Source: Chloroflexota bacterium (GTDB taxonomy: Bacteria; Chloroflexota; Anaerolineae; Aggregatilineales; Phototrophicaceae). Taken from it: 64,000 nt of DNA. Every line of letters starts with the position of its first letter. The stretch's first letter is position 1. Under the pieces are notes generated by a model. That model made no database searches, had not been told where the DNA came from, and saw only the letters and a program-made list of their open reading frames with translations. The stretch covers positions 1-64,000 of the forward strand of contig JAPPFH010000094.1 of the NCBI GenBank assembly GCA_028875185.1. The letters are read 5' to 3'. The position numbers were made by a program, and so were the translations under genes. Positions 33,065 through 40,824 of this stretch are shown in pieces.

Positions 33065-35280
33065 TGGCGACCGTGACCCAGCGGAATCTTCTTGACGTCG
33101 ACAAGCTGACAATCAGCTATCGGGTGGAAGATCAGTGGATCCAGGCGGTTCGCGACTTCCAATTGCAGCTGGGGCGCGGGCATATCATCGGGCTGGTCGG
33201 CGAATCGGGCTCGGGCAAATCGACTGTCGCCTTGGCTTTGATGCGCTACCTAAGCCGCAACGGACGGGTCGAGAAAGGGAGCCGATTGGTCTTTGACGGC
33301 GAAGACCTGCTGAGCAAGCCGAACGCCGAAATGAGGCGCCTCTGGGCGAAGCGCATCAAGTTCGTGCCGCAGAACGCGGCCGCCGCGCTCAACCCCTCGA
33401 TCAAAATCGGCAGGCAAGTGACCGAAACGCTCAAAGCCGCCGACGGCATCGACGGTCATGAGGCTTACGAGCGCATGATTCGAATGTTCCATGATGTCAA
33501 TCTTGTCGATCCCGAACGCGTGGCCGAACGCTATCCCCACGAGTTAAGCGGCGGCATGCAGCAGCGCGTCACCATCGCTATGGCGCTGATCAGCAACCCG
33601 GAACTGCTAATCCTGGACGAGCCGACCACCGGGCTGGATGTCACCACTGAAGCGGTCATCCTCGATCTCGTTCGCCGCCTGATCGCCGAACGCGATACCA
33701 GCGTCGTCTACATCACCCATAATCTCGGCGTCGTGGCGCAGTTGTGTGAACGCGCGCTAGTCCTTTACGCCGGCGAAATCATGGAAGAAGCCAGCGTCCT
33801 GGACTTGTTCCAGCAGCCGCGTCATCCTTACTCGCTGGGGCTGATCAGCAGCGTGCCGAAGCCGGGCCAGAGCAAACGCGCCGCGCCGCTGCAATCGATC
33901 GCTGGCAATCCGCCATCTCTGACGCGGATTCCCAGCGGCTGCGTCTTTGCAAATCGTTGTCCATTGGTCCTCGATCTTTGCCGAGAGCGAAAGCCGCCGC
34001 TGGAAACGCTGGAAGATGGTCGCCTGGTTCGCTGTCATCGCTGGAGCGAGATGGAAGCGGGTATGCAGCCAGTATCTCCCATCCTCCGCCCCCCCTCGCC
34101 ATCTCTATGGCGAGCATCCCCAGAGCGAGAGAAGGGGAGAAACGCCCTCCTTGACACAACCGGCGAAAAGGAAAGAAAAAAGCCCCTCCCTCTTCATGGG
34201 GTCGCGCAGGCACAGACCCGCCGGGGAGGGGTTTGGGGCGGGGGTAATGATAACACCCTCATGCGCGCAACCGACCTGAGCAAGCACTTCCCGGTAGAAC
34301 GCAAGGTAAGTGAAATCCTCGGGCGGCTTGATCCAGCGCCGATTCGCGCCGTCGATGGCGTCGACCTGCGCCTGCGCGCCGGGCAGACCCTGGGCCTCGT
34401 CGGCGAGAGCGGCAGCGGCAAGACCACGCTCGCGCGCCTCATCATCGGCTTGGAAGAGCGGAGCGGCGGAACGCTGGAGCTGCTGGGCATGGATGTGCGC
34501 AACAGCGTTCGCGACCGCAGCCAGGATGTATTGTCAAAGCTGCAAATGGTATTCCAGAATCCGCAGAACTCATTGAATCCGTATCTTTCTGTGCGCCAGG
34601 CGATACGCCGGCCTTTGATCAAGCTGCGCGGCTTCGCCCCCGCGGAAGCCGATGCCGAGGCGCTCGCCCTGCTCGAGCGCGTCAATCTGCGCGCCGAATA
34701 TGCCGAGCGCTACCCGGATGAATTAAGCGGCGGCGAGAAGCAGCGCGTAGCGATCGCGCGCGCCTTCGCCTCCGACCCCGATCTCATCATCTGCGATGAG
34801 CCGGTTTCGGCGCTGGATGTGTCGGTGCAGTCGGCTGTGCTCAATTTGCTGGCGGAATTGCAGGACGAACATGGCAGCGCTTATCTCTTCATTTCGCATA
34901 ACCTGTCCGTTGTCGGATACCTGGCGGACGCCATCGCCGTCATGTATCTGGGGCAACTCTTTGAAGTTGGCGAAGCGCGCGAGCTTTTTCAATCGCCCTA
35001 CCACCCGTATACCGAAGCCCTGGTTTCGGCGATACCGGTCCCCGATCCGCTTCATGCGACCGAGCGCATCCTGCTGAGCGACGATTTGCCCAGCGCGCAG
35101 AACCTGCCGAGCGGCTGCCGCTTTCATACGCGCTGCCCGCGCAAAATCGGCGAAATCTGTGAGACGGACAAACCGCCCTGGCGTCAAGGCGACGCGGGCC
35201 ATCTGATTCGCTGTCACATTCCGCTGGATGAATTGACGAATGCGCAGAGCGGTCTGGTCTTGACCGACGAGACGGATTGA
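33064..35280 (+). CDS. Fused double ATPase of a dipeptide-type ABC transporter (DppD-DppF)
   Basis: A 738-residue protein with two complete ATPases. Domain 1 (about 1-335): Walker A GESGSGKST, signature LSGGMQQRV, Walker B LLILDEPTTGLD, and an oligopeptide-type C-terminal cysteine segment (GCVFANRCPL). Domain 2 (about 400-738): [40 protein letters not shown]. DppD and DppF are normally separate. The linker (about 340-398) is low complexity (PILRPPSPSLW, RKKPLPLHG, GGVWGGGND) and is encoded by DNA resembling the intergenic repeats of this genome. An ATG at 34261 could start domain 2 separately. A GTG at 33061 is an alternative start. Confidence 0.9.
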   Translation: MATVTQRNLLDVDKLTISYRVEDQWIQAVRDFQLQLGRGHIIGLVGESGSGKSTVALALMRYLSRNGRVEKGSRLVFDGEDLLSKPNAEMRRLWAKRIKFVPQNAAAALNPSIKIGRQVTETLKAADGIDGHEAYERMIRMFHDVNLVDPERVAERYPHELSGGMQQRVTIAMALISNPELLILDEPTTGLDVTTEAVILDLVRRLIAERDTSVVYITHNLGVVAQLCERALVLYAGEIMEEASVLDLFQQPRHPYSLGLISSVPKPGQSKRAAPLQSIAGNPPSLTRIPSGCVFANRCPLVLDLCRERKPPLETLEDGRLVRCHRWSEMEAGMQPVSPILRPPSPSLWRASPEREKGRNALLDTTGEKERKKPLPLHGVAQAQTRRGGVWGGGNDNTLMRATDLSKHFPVERKVSEILGRLDPAPIRAVDGVDLRLRAGQTLGLVGESGSGKTTLARLIIGLEERSGGTLELLGMDVRNSVRDRSQDVLSKLQMVFQNPQNSLNPYLSVRQAIRRPLIKLRGFAPAEADAEALALLERVNLRAEYAERYPDELSGGEKQRVAIARAFASDPDLIICDEPVSALDVSVQSAVLNLLAELQDEHGSAYLFISHNLSVVGYLADAIAVMYLGQLFEVGEARELFQSPYHPYTEALVSAIPVPDPLHATERILLSDDLPSAQNLPSGCRFHTRCPRKIGEICETDKPPWRQGDAGHLIRCHIPLDELTNAQSGLVLTDETD
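34079..34256. repeat. Intergenic-type repeat lying in frame inside the double ATPase gene
   Basis: The segment contains CGCCATCTCTATGGCGAGCATCC, matching CGCCATCTCTATGGCGGGCATCC (about 59449-59471, in a true spacer) except at one base (each shown here only to mark the match; see the core CCATCTCTATGGCG). It continues with AAGCCCCTCCC and GGGGAGGGGTTTGGGG arms forming a hairpin. No stop codon occurs in the ATPase frame. Confidence 0.65.
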
Positions 35281-35284
35281 CAGC

Positions 35285-36265
35285 ATGATCCATTTTCTAC
35301 GCCGCCGATTCCTCTTTTTCTTTTTCACTTATCTTGTCAGTTCGCTGACGATCTTTTTCCTGCTGCGCATCTTGCCCGGCGATCCGGCGCGCGTCATCGC
35401 CGGCGGGCGGGAGGCGACCGATGACCAAGTCGCCCAAATCAGGGATGAGCTGGGCTTGAACGCATCGTTGCCGCAACAATACCTGACTTGGGCGGTCGAT
35501 TTCATTCGCGGCGAATGGGGAGATACGATCGCCTTTCGCGGCGCGGATAACCGCGATCTGATCATGGAGCGCAGCGTCAATTCGGCGCGGCTGGCGGCGG
35601 TCGCCCTGCTGATGTCGGTTCCGCTCTCGCTGGCTCTGGGCGTGATCGCGGGTTTATTCGAAAATAGATTGCCCGATGTGCTCATCTCGCTGCTGACGCT
35701 ATCGGTGGTCAGCTTGCCCGAATTCGTCACCGGCTTATTCCTGATCAACATTGTGGCGCTGCGCTGGGGGCGGAGCGAGCTGGCGCAGTCGCTGGGCTGG
35801 TGGTTCCTCGCCAGTTCAGCGGCGCCAGCCAACGCCTCTTTTGCCGAGATGCTGCCTGCGCTTTGGCTGCCTGCCTTCGCGGCTACGTTGGTGATGCTCG
35901 CTTATATCTCCCGCTTGACGCGAGCGGGCGTCATCGAAGAATTGAAACGCGATTACGTGCGCACCGCCGCCCTCAAGGGCATAGCCTGGCGCGCGGTCAT
36001 CTGGCGGCACGTTCTGCGCAACGCCTTGCTGCCCACGATCACCGTCATCGCCATCAGCATTAGCTGGCTGGTCAGCGGGCTGGTGGTGATCGAATACGTA
36101 TTCGGCTTTCCCGGGCTTGGCAGCCTGCTAATCGCTGCGATTGAACGGCGCGATCTGCTGCTGGTGCAAGGTATCGTCATGGTCACCGTGACCGTTATCC
36201 TTTTCGCCAATCTCTTGGCTGATGTGGCTTACGCGCTGCTGAATCCGCGCGTGGAGCTGGCTTAA
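35285..36265 (+). CDS. Dipeptide/oligopeptide-type ABC permease (DppB-like)
   Basis: An inner-membrane permease of 326 residues. Helix 1 (LVSSLTIFFLLRILPGDPA) carries the DppB-typical LPGDP, followed by a periplasmic loop with LGLNASLPQQYLTW and five more helices. The EAA loop reads DYVRTAALKGIAWRAVIWRH near 222-241. It is the last gene of the block 30361-36265: binding protein, DppC, fused DppDF, DppB. That gene order differs from the usual A-B-C-D-F. Confidence 0.9.
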   Translation: MIHFLRRRFLFFFFTYLVSSLTIFFLLRILPGDPARVIAGGREATDDQVAQIRDELGLNASLPQQYLTWAVDFIRGEWGDTIAFRGADNRDLIMERSVNSARLAAVALLMSVPLSLALGVIAGLFENRLPDVLISLLTLSVVSLPEFVTGLFLINIVALRWGRSELAQSLGWWFLASSAAPANASFAEMLPALWLPAFAATLVMLAYISRLTRAGVIEELKRDYVRTAALKGIAWRAVIWRHVLRNALLPTITVIAISISWLVSGLVVIEYVFGFPGLGSLLIAAIERRDLLLVQGIVMVTVTVILFANLLADVAYALLNPRVELA

Positions 36266-36280
36266 GGGGCTATTGGTTCT

Positions 36281-36325
36281 TCACCACAGAGGAAACGAGG
36301 CAGCACAGAGATCACAGAGGATAGA
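36281..36325. repeat. Single arm of the CACCGAG/CACAGAG repeat family
   Basis: TTCACCACAGAGG, GCAGCACAGAG and ATCACAGAGG follow each other at about 10-base spacing. The pattern matches one arm of the repeats around the GxxExxY gene, with CACAGAG in place of CACCGAG. No opposing arm is seen nearby. Confidence 0.45.
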
Positions 36326-36439
36326 CGGCTGTTGCGAAATCATTCCTGTAGCGGTGGCTCGCCCCGACAATTCGCTGGTTTGGCGCGGGCGACCCAATGG
36401 GTAGCGCCTACACGTCGCTGGCGGGGCACTGGACGGACG

Positions 36440-37225
36440 CTAGTAGCTCAAGAAACCACCATCGACGCGCCAGGTGGCGCCGGTGACGAAGCTCGCTTCA
36501 TCGCTGGCAAGGAATGCGACCACATCGCCGATTTCGCTAGCCCGCCCTGGGCGCCCCAGCGGCGTATGACGAAAGTACTTGCCCGTGCCACCCGTTTCGG
36601 TGATGGTATCAGTGAAGTCGGCGCTGGATTCGGTGTGGATTTCGCCGGGCGCGACCAGATTCACGCGGATATTATGCGGCGCCAATTCGATGGCGGCGCC
36701 CTTGCATAAGCCGTCCAAGCCGGATTTGGCCGCGCCGTAGGGCGTTGCGTTCTCTTGCGCCGCGAATTGCGCCACCGATGAGATGCTGATGATGCTGCCG
36801 CCCGCGCCCTGTTTAATCATCTGAAAAGCCGCTTCCTGCGTACAGATGAAAGCGCCGGTTAGATTGACATCGATCGTTCTGCGCCAGTGCTCATCAGTCT
36901 CTTCCAGGAAGGGACGGACATCGGCCGAAGCGCCGGTCAAGGCGGCGTTGTTGACCATCACATCAAGGCGCCCGAAAGCGGCTACGGTCCGGGCGATCAT
37001 GTCCCGCACCAGTTCGCGCCCTGTGATGTCGCAGCCCACCGCCAGCGCGCTGCGCCCGCCCGCCCGCAGAATTGCCGCCTTTTCTTGGGCGATTTTGATA
37101 TCCGCCGGAAGCTGCGCCAGCGCCACCGCCGCGCCTTCGCGCGCGCAGCATTCCGCAATGCCCCAGCCGATGCCGGTCGCGCCGCCGGTGATGATGATGA
37201 CCTTCCCTTCGAGTCGTCCGCTCAT
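36440..37225 (-). CDS. SDR family oxidoreductase
   Basis: A classical short-chain dehydrogenase of 261 residues. The cofactor motif TGGATGIG is at 13-20, NNAAL near 91-95, the catalytic serine in ISISSVAQF near 145, and the YxxxK pair in YGAAK near 160-164. PLGRPGRASEIGDVVAFLAS and the C-terminal VDGGF are typical of the family. It is at the downstream end of the minus-strand cluster beginning at 45847. Substrate could be a sugar or sugar acid (2-keto-3-deoxy acid dehydrogenases look like this), but that is inference. Confidence 0.9.
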   Translation of the reverse strand: MSGRLEGKVIIITGGATGIGWGIAECCAREGAAVALAQLPADIKIAQEKAAILRAGGRSALAVGCDITGRELVRDMIARTVAAFGRLDVMVNNAALTGASADVRPFLEETDEHWRRTIDVNLTGAFICTQEAAFQMIKQGAGGSIISISSVAQFAAQENATPYGAAKSGLDGLCKGAAIELAPHNIRVNLVAPGEIHTESSADFTDTITETGGTGKYFRHTPLGRPGRASEIGDVVAFLASDEASFVTGATWRVDGGFLSY

Positions 37226-37257
37226 ACCCCGTCCCCCGGCCCCTGTTCCCCAGCGAG

Positions 37258-37334
37258 CTTTTTCGGGCGACCCGGTGGGTAGCCCCTACAGTTTTTGCGT
37301 TCCTTCGGGCGACCCGGTGGGTAGCCCCTACAAT
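37258..37334. repeat. Two identical direct copies of a palindromic repeat
   Basis: TTCGGGCGACCCGGTGGGTA followed by GCCCCTACA occurs twice, at about 37263-37291 and 37306-37334, separated by GTTTTTGCGTTCC. A tandem duplication of this family's unit. Confidence 0.7.
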
Positions 37335-37410
37335 ATGGCTCCGAAAGTGGCGCTGAGTCTAGGGCGGGGCGGCAGCGTTCGGTATTCAATCAGCTTTCGG
37401 CAAGTCATAG

Positions 37411-38625
37411 TTAGGGTTCTAGCTGCATAATCTCATCGACTTCGACCAGCGGTACGGGCGCATCCGCAGTCATCAGCCCGATCGCTTTGCTGTCTTTGAA
37501 GCCGATGCCGGTCAAGACGCAGACGACTGTTTCGTCGCCCGTCAAGCGGCCCGCCGCCAGATCGGCTTTGACCGCCGCCCAAGTGATCGCCGCCGCCGGC
37601 TCCACGAAAAGACCTTCACGGCGCGCCAATTCCGCTTGACATTGGTAAGTGACATCATCGCTAATTGAGACTGCCCAGCCATCCGATTCTCGCAAATCGT
37701 TCAAGACCAGATCGCCATCGGGCGGCGCGGTCAAAATGATGCCGGAAACGGCGCTCGTACAATCATCAAGCGGCGCGATGGCGCGTTGCTCTCGCCAGGC
37801 TTGCGACAAGGGATCGCAGCCCGCCGGCTGGATCGCGACCATGCGCGGCAGGCGATCAATTTGCCCGGCGGCGCGCCACTCGCGGAAGCCTTTCCAGATG
37901 CTGCTGATCAAACCACCGCCGCCGACCGGCACGTAAACGACATCGGGCGCCACACCCTTCAACTGCTGGCCGATCTCGTAGGCGATGGTCTTGGCGCCTT
38001 CCATCGACTGCGGGCTGTAACGACGCGCGGTGATCAGCATCAGCCAGTTGTTGACTTCGCAGATCTTGCGCGCGTTGTCCCAGGTTTTGGCATCGATATT
38101 GGGATCATAACCCATGCCGCGCACGGACATGATCCGCGGTCCATAGGCGATGATTTGGGCGATCTTCGCCCGCGGCGCCCGCTCCAGCGTGAATACGTAT
38201 CCATCAGCGCCAGCCTGCGCGCCATACGCGGAGATCGCCGCGCCGGCATTGCCAGACGAGACCGTCGCCCAGCGATCCAAGCCCAACTGTCGCAAAGTCG
38301 ACATGCCGACCGAGGCAATGCGGTCTTTGTAGGAGCCGGTCGGGTTGAGCCCCTCATTCTTGAAGTATAGCTGGGGCAAGCCCGCTTCCGCCCCCAGCCA
38401 CCCCGAGCGCGGCAGCGGCGTATCGCCTTCGCCCAGGCTTACGATATGGGCTGGGTCTTTCAATGGCAGGCGAGCAGCGTAACGCCAGATGCCGGGAAGA
38501 TCGTCGCGGACCTGGATCTCTGCCGAATCGTAGAGGACATTGAGGAAGCCGCCATCATGCGGGCAGGCCGAGGCGCCCATGTCGGCGCAGATGCGCCCGC
38601 AGGTCATGCATTGGAGTTGGTACAT
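37411..38625 (-). CDS. Threonine synthase-like PLP-dependent enzyme
   Basis: A fold-type II PLP enzyme of 404 residues. An N-terminal zinc-ribbon-like stretch (CMTCGRICADMGASACPHDGG) is followed by SLGEGDTPLPRS. The PLP lysine lies in NPTGSYKDR near 98-106, SSGNAGAAISAYG binds the cofactor phosphate, and VPVGGGG comes later. These fit threonine synthase and close relatives. The ATG at 38625 is chosen because the longer frame (to 38685) runs into a repeat and adds arginine-rich sequence not expected in the family. Its neighbours are transport genes, so a role outside threonine synthesis is possible. Confidence 0.85.
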   Translation of the reverse strand: MYQLQCMTCGRICADMGASACPHDGGFLNVLYDSAEIQVRDDLPGIWRYAARLPLKDPAHIVSLGEGDTPLPRSGWLGAEAGLPQLYFKNEGLNPTGSYKDRIASVGMSTLRQLGLDRWATVSSGNAGAAISAYGAQAGADGYVFTLERAPRAKIAQIIAYGPRIMSVRGMGYDPNIDAKTWDNARKICEVNNWLMLITARRYSPQSMEGAKTIAYEIGQQLKGVAPDVVYVPVGGGGLISSIWKGFREWRAAGQIDRLPRMVAIQPAGCDPLSQAWREQRAIAPLDDCTSAVSGIILTAPPDGDLVLNDLRESDGWAVSISDDVTYQCQAELARREGLFVEPAAAITWAAVKADLAAGRLTGDETVVCVLTGIGFKDSKAIGLMTADAPVPLVEVDEIMQLEP

Positions 38626-38637
38626 TGCATCCCGTCC

Positions 38638-38742
38638 CTTCGCTCGGCGGGCGAGTCGCCGCTTCACCCATACGCATGTTTGCATTGCTTTGCCGCGATG
38701 GGCGAGTCACCGCCGTCGGTCAGTGTCTACGCGACCTCGCCC
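38638..38742. repeat. Spacer with palindromic repeat remnants and CAGTGTCTACGCG module
   Basis: Two GGGCGAGTC-type segments (about 38650 and 38700) and a CTCGCCCCTA end flank CAGTGTCTACGCG at 38721-38733. There is no gene. Confidence 0.45.
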
Positions 38743-39774
38743 CTAGGGATTCTGTAATCCGGGTTGGGGCGCGCCGACCAAGGCCAATTCTTCGGCGAAA
38801 TGACAAGAGGCCCATCGACCGGGGCTGATTTCCCGCAGCGCCGGCTCTTCTTCCCGGCAGCGCGCTTGAGCGTATTGGCAGCGCGGATGAAAATAGCAGC
38901 CCGCGGGCGGATCAGCCGGATTGGCGATTTCGCCCGGCAAGATGATTCGGCTCTTCTCTACATCGGGGTCTGGCGTCGGCACGGCTGAAAGCAGCGCTTC
39001 GGTGTAAGGGTGCTTGGGGAAAAAGAAGAGCTGCTCCTTCGGCGCCACCTCCACCAGTTTGCCGACATACATCACGGCGACGCGGTCGGATATATGCTCG
39101 ACCACGCTCAAATCGTGCGCGATGAACAGATAAGACAAGCCGAATTCGCTTTGCAGGTCGCTTAGAAGATTCAGGATCTGCGCCTGGGTCGAGACATCCA
39201 AAGCCGAAACCGGCTCGTCGGCGATGATCAGCCGCGGGTTGGTCGCCAAGGCGCGCGCCACGCCGATGCGCTGACGCTGCCCGCCGCTGAAGGCATGGGG
39301 ATAGCGCCGCAGATGCTTGGCTTCCAAGCCGACGACATCCATTAAATGAGCGACGCGCTTTTCCAGTTCTACCCCATCAGCCAGCTTCGCCAGTTTCAGC
39401 GGCTCGCCGACAATGTCGAGGATGGTCCAGCGCGGATCGAGCGAATAGAAGGGATCCTGGAAGATCATATTGGCGTGGCGCCGCACCTCGCGCAATTCCC
39501 GCTGGCTTATCCGCGCCATATCGACGGTCCTGTCGTCATCGATCTGAAACTGGATCGAGCCCGCGGTCGGGTCAAGCGCGCGTAAGATGCAGCGCCCCAC
39601 AGTCGTTTTGCCGGAGCCCGATTCGCCGACCAAACCCAGCGTTTCGCCCGCCTTGATCTCGAGGTTGACATCGTCGACCGCTTTGACCTGCCCGACCACG
39701 CGCCGAAGGAAGCCCTTTTCAACCGGGAAATACTTCTTCAAGCCCTCGACTTTAAGCAGCGGTTGCGCGGTCAT
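38743..39774 (-). CDS. Dipeptide/oligopeptide-type ABC ATP-binding protein (DppF/OppF-like)
   Basis: A 343-residue ATPase subunit. Walker A is GESGSGKTT near 53, the signature [15 protein letters not shown] near 167, Walker [13 protein letters not shown], and the C-terminal oligopeptide-transporter segment [15 protein letters not shown] has the typical cysteines. It overlaps the DppD-like gene by 4 bases (ATGA). It works with the DppD-like ATPase and the permeases at 43657-45847. Confidence 0.92.
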   Translation of the reverse strand: MTAQPLLKVEGLKKYFPVEKGFLRRVVGQVKAVDDVNLEIKAGETLGLVGESGSGKTTVGRCILRALDPTAGSIQFQIDDDRTVDMARISQRELREVRRHANMIFQDPFYSLDPRWTILDIVGEPLKLAKLADGVELEKRVAHLMDVVGLEAKHLRRYPHAFSGGQRQRIGVARALATNPRLIIADEPVSALDVSTQAQILNLLSDLQSEFGLSYLFIAHDLSVVEHISDRVAVMYVGKLVEVAPKEQLFFFPKHPYTEALLSAVPTPDPDVEKSRIILPGEIANPADPPAGCYFHPRCQYAQARCREEEPALREISPGRWASCHFAEELALVGAPQPGLQNP

Positions 39775-40820
39775 AATGCCGCTTCCTCGCGCGCGTCATG
39801 GAGGAAACAACGGACGAAGTGGTCGTCTTCGATTTCCACCAGGGCGGGCACGGACCGGTCGCAACTGCCGGCGATCATATCAGGGCAGCGCGAACAGAAG
39901 CCGCAGGCGACGGGCATGCCGATTGGGATTGGCACGGCGCCGTCGATCGATTTCAGCCGCTCGGCATGCTGGCCAATCCGCGGCGTTGAAGCCAAGAGCC
40001 GGCGCGTATAAGGATGCAAGGGATTGTGGAAAATATCGCGCGCCGAGCCTTGCTCGACAATCTTTCCCAAATACATGACTGCGACTCTATCGCAAATCTC
40101 GGCGATGATGCCCAGATCATGGGTGATGTAAAGCACCGCCATTTGGAACTGCGATTGCGTCCGCGCGATGAGATCCAGGATCTGCGCCTGCACCGTCACA
40201 TCGAGCGCGGTTGTCGGCTCATCAGCGATTAGCAGACGCGGGCGGCAAGCCAATGCCATCGCAATCATGACGCGCTGGCGCATACCGCCGGAGAAATGAT
40301 GCGGATATTCTTCCATGCGCTGTGCCGGATTGGGTATCCCAACCAGGTCCAGCATCTCAAGCGCTATTTTGTAGGCGTCGCGTTTGCTCCTGGTGACGTG
40401 CAGCAATACCGCTTCCATCAGTTGGTTGCCGATGCTGTGGATTGGTGACAGGCTCGACATCGGCTCTTGAAAGATCATCGCGATTTCGTTGCCGCGAATA
40501 GCGCGGATCTCGCTCCCGGCCGGGTGCAACGAAGCCAGGTCAATCACACCGCCATGTTCCGCGCGGTAATTGATTTGGCCCCGGACGATGCGCCCCGGCT
40601 TCGGCGCCAGGCGCATCAAGGACTGCGCCGTCACCGTCTTGCCGCAGCCGCTCTCGCCGATCAAGCCGAAGACTTGCTGCTCTTCAATGGCGAAGCTGAC
40701 GCCGTCGACCGCTTTCAGGGCGCCTTCGTCAACGGCGAAATGCACACTTAAGTCTTGGACGTCGATGACGCGCTCGACGGCAGTGGTCGATTCAGGGGTT
40801 CGTTGCGGCGCGTCCAACAT
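39771..40820 (-). CDS. Dipeptide/oligopeptide-type ABC ATP-binding protein (DppD/OppD-like)
   Basis: A 349-residue ATPase subunit. Walker A is GESGCGKTV near 56, followed by an [13 protein letters not shown] segment, the signature [15 protein letters not shown] near 178, and Walker [13 protein letters not shown]. The C-terminal cysteine segment [10 protein letters not shown] is typical of DppD/OppD. The gene lies 4 bases after the GH2 gene stop codon and overlaps the DppF-like gene, so the whole block 45847-38743 reads as one transcript. Confidence 0.92.
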   Translation of the reverse strand: MLDAPQRTPESTTAVERVIDVQDLSVHFAVDEGALKAVDGVSFAIEEQQVFGLIGESGCGKTVTAQSLMRLAPKPGRIVRGQINYRAEHGGVIDLASLHPAGSEIRAIRGNEIAMIFQEPMSSLSPIHSIGNQLMEAVLLHVTRSKRDAYKIALEMLDLVGIPNPAQRMEEYPHHFSGGMRQRVMIAMALACRPRLLIADEPTTALDVTVQAQILDLIARTQSQFQMAVLYITHDLGIIAEICDRVAVMYLGKIVEQGSARDIFHNPLHPYTRRLLASTPRIGQHAERLKSIDGAVPIPIGMPVACGFCSRCPDMIAGSCDRSVPALVEIEDDHFVRCFLHDAREEAAL

Positions 40821-40824
40821 AGCG

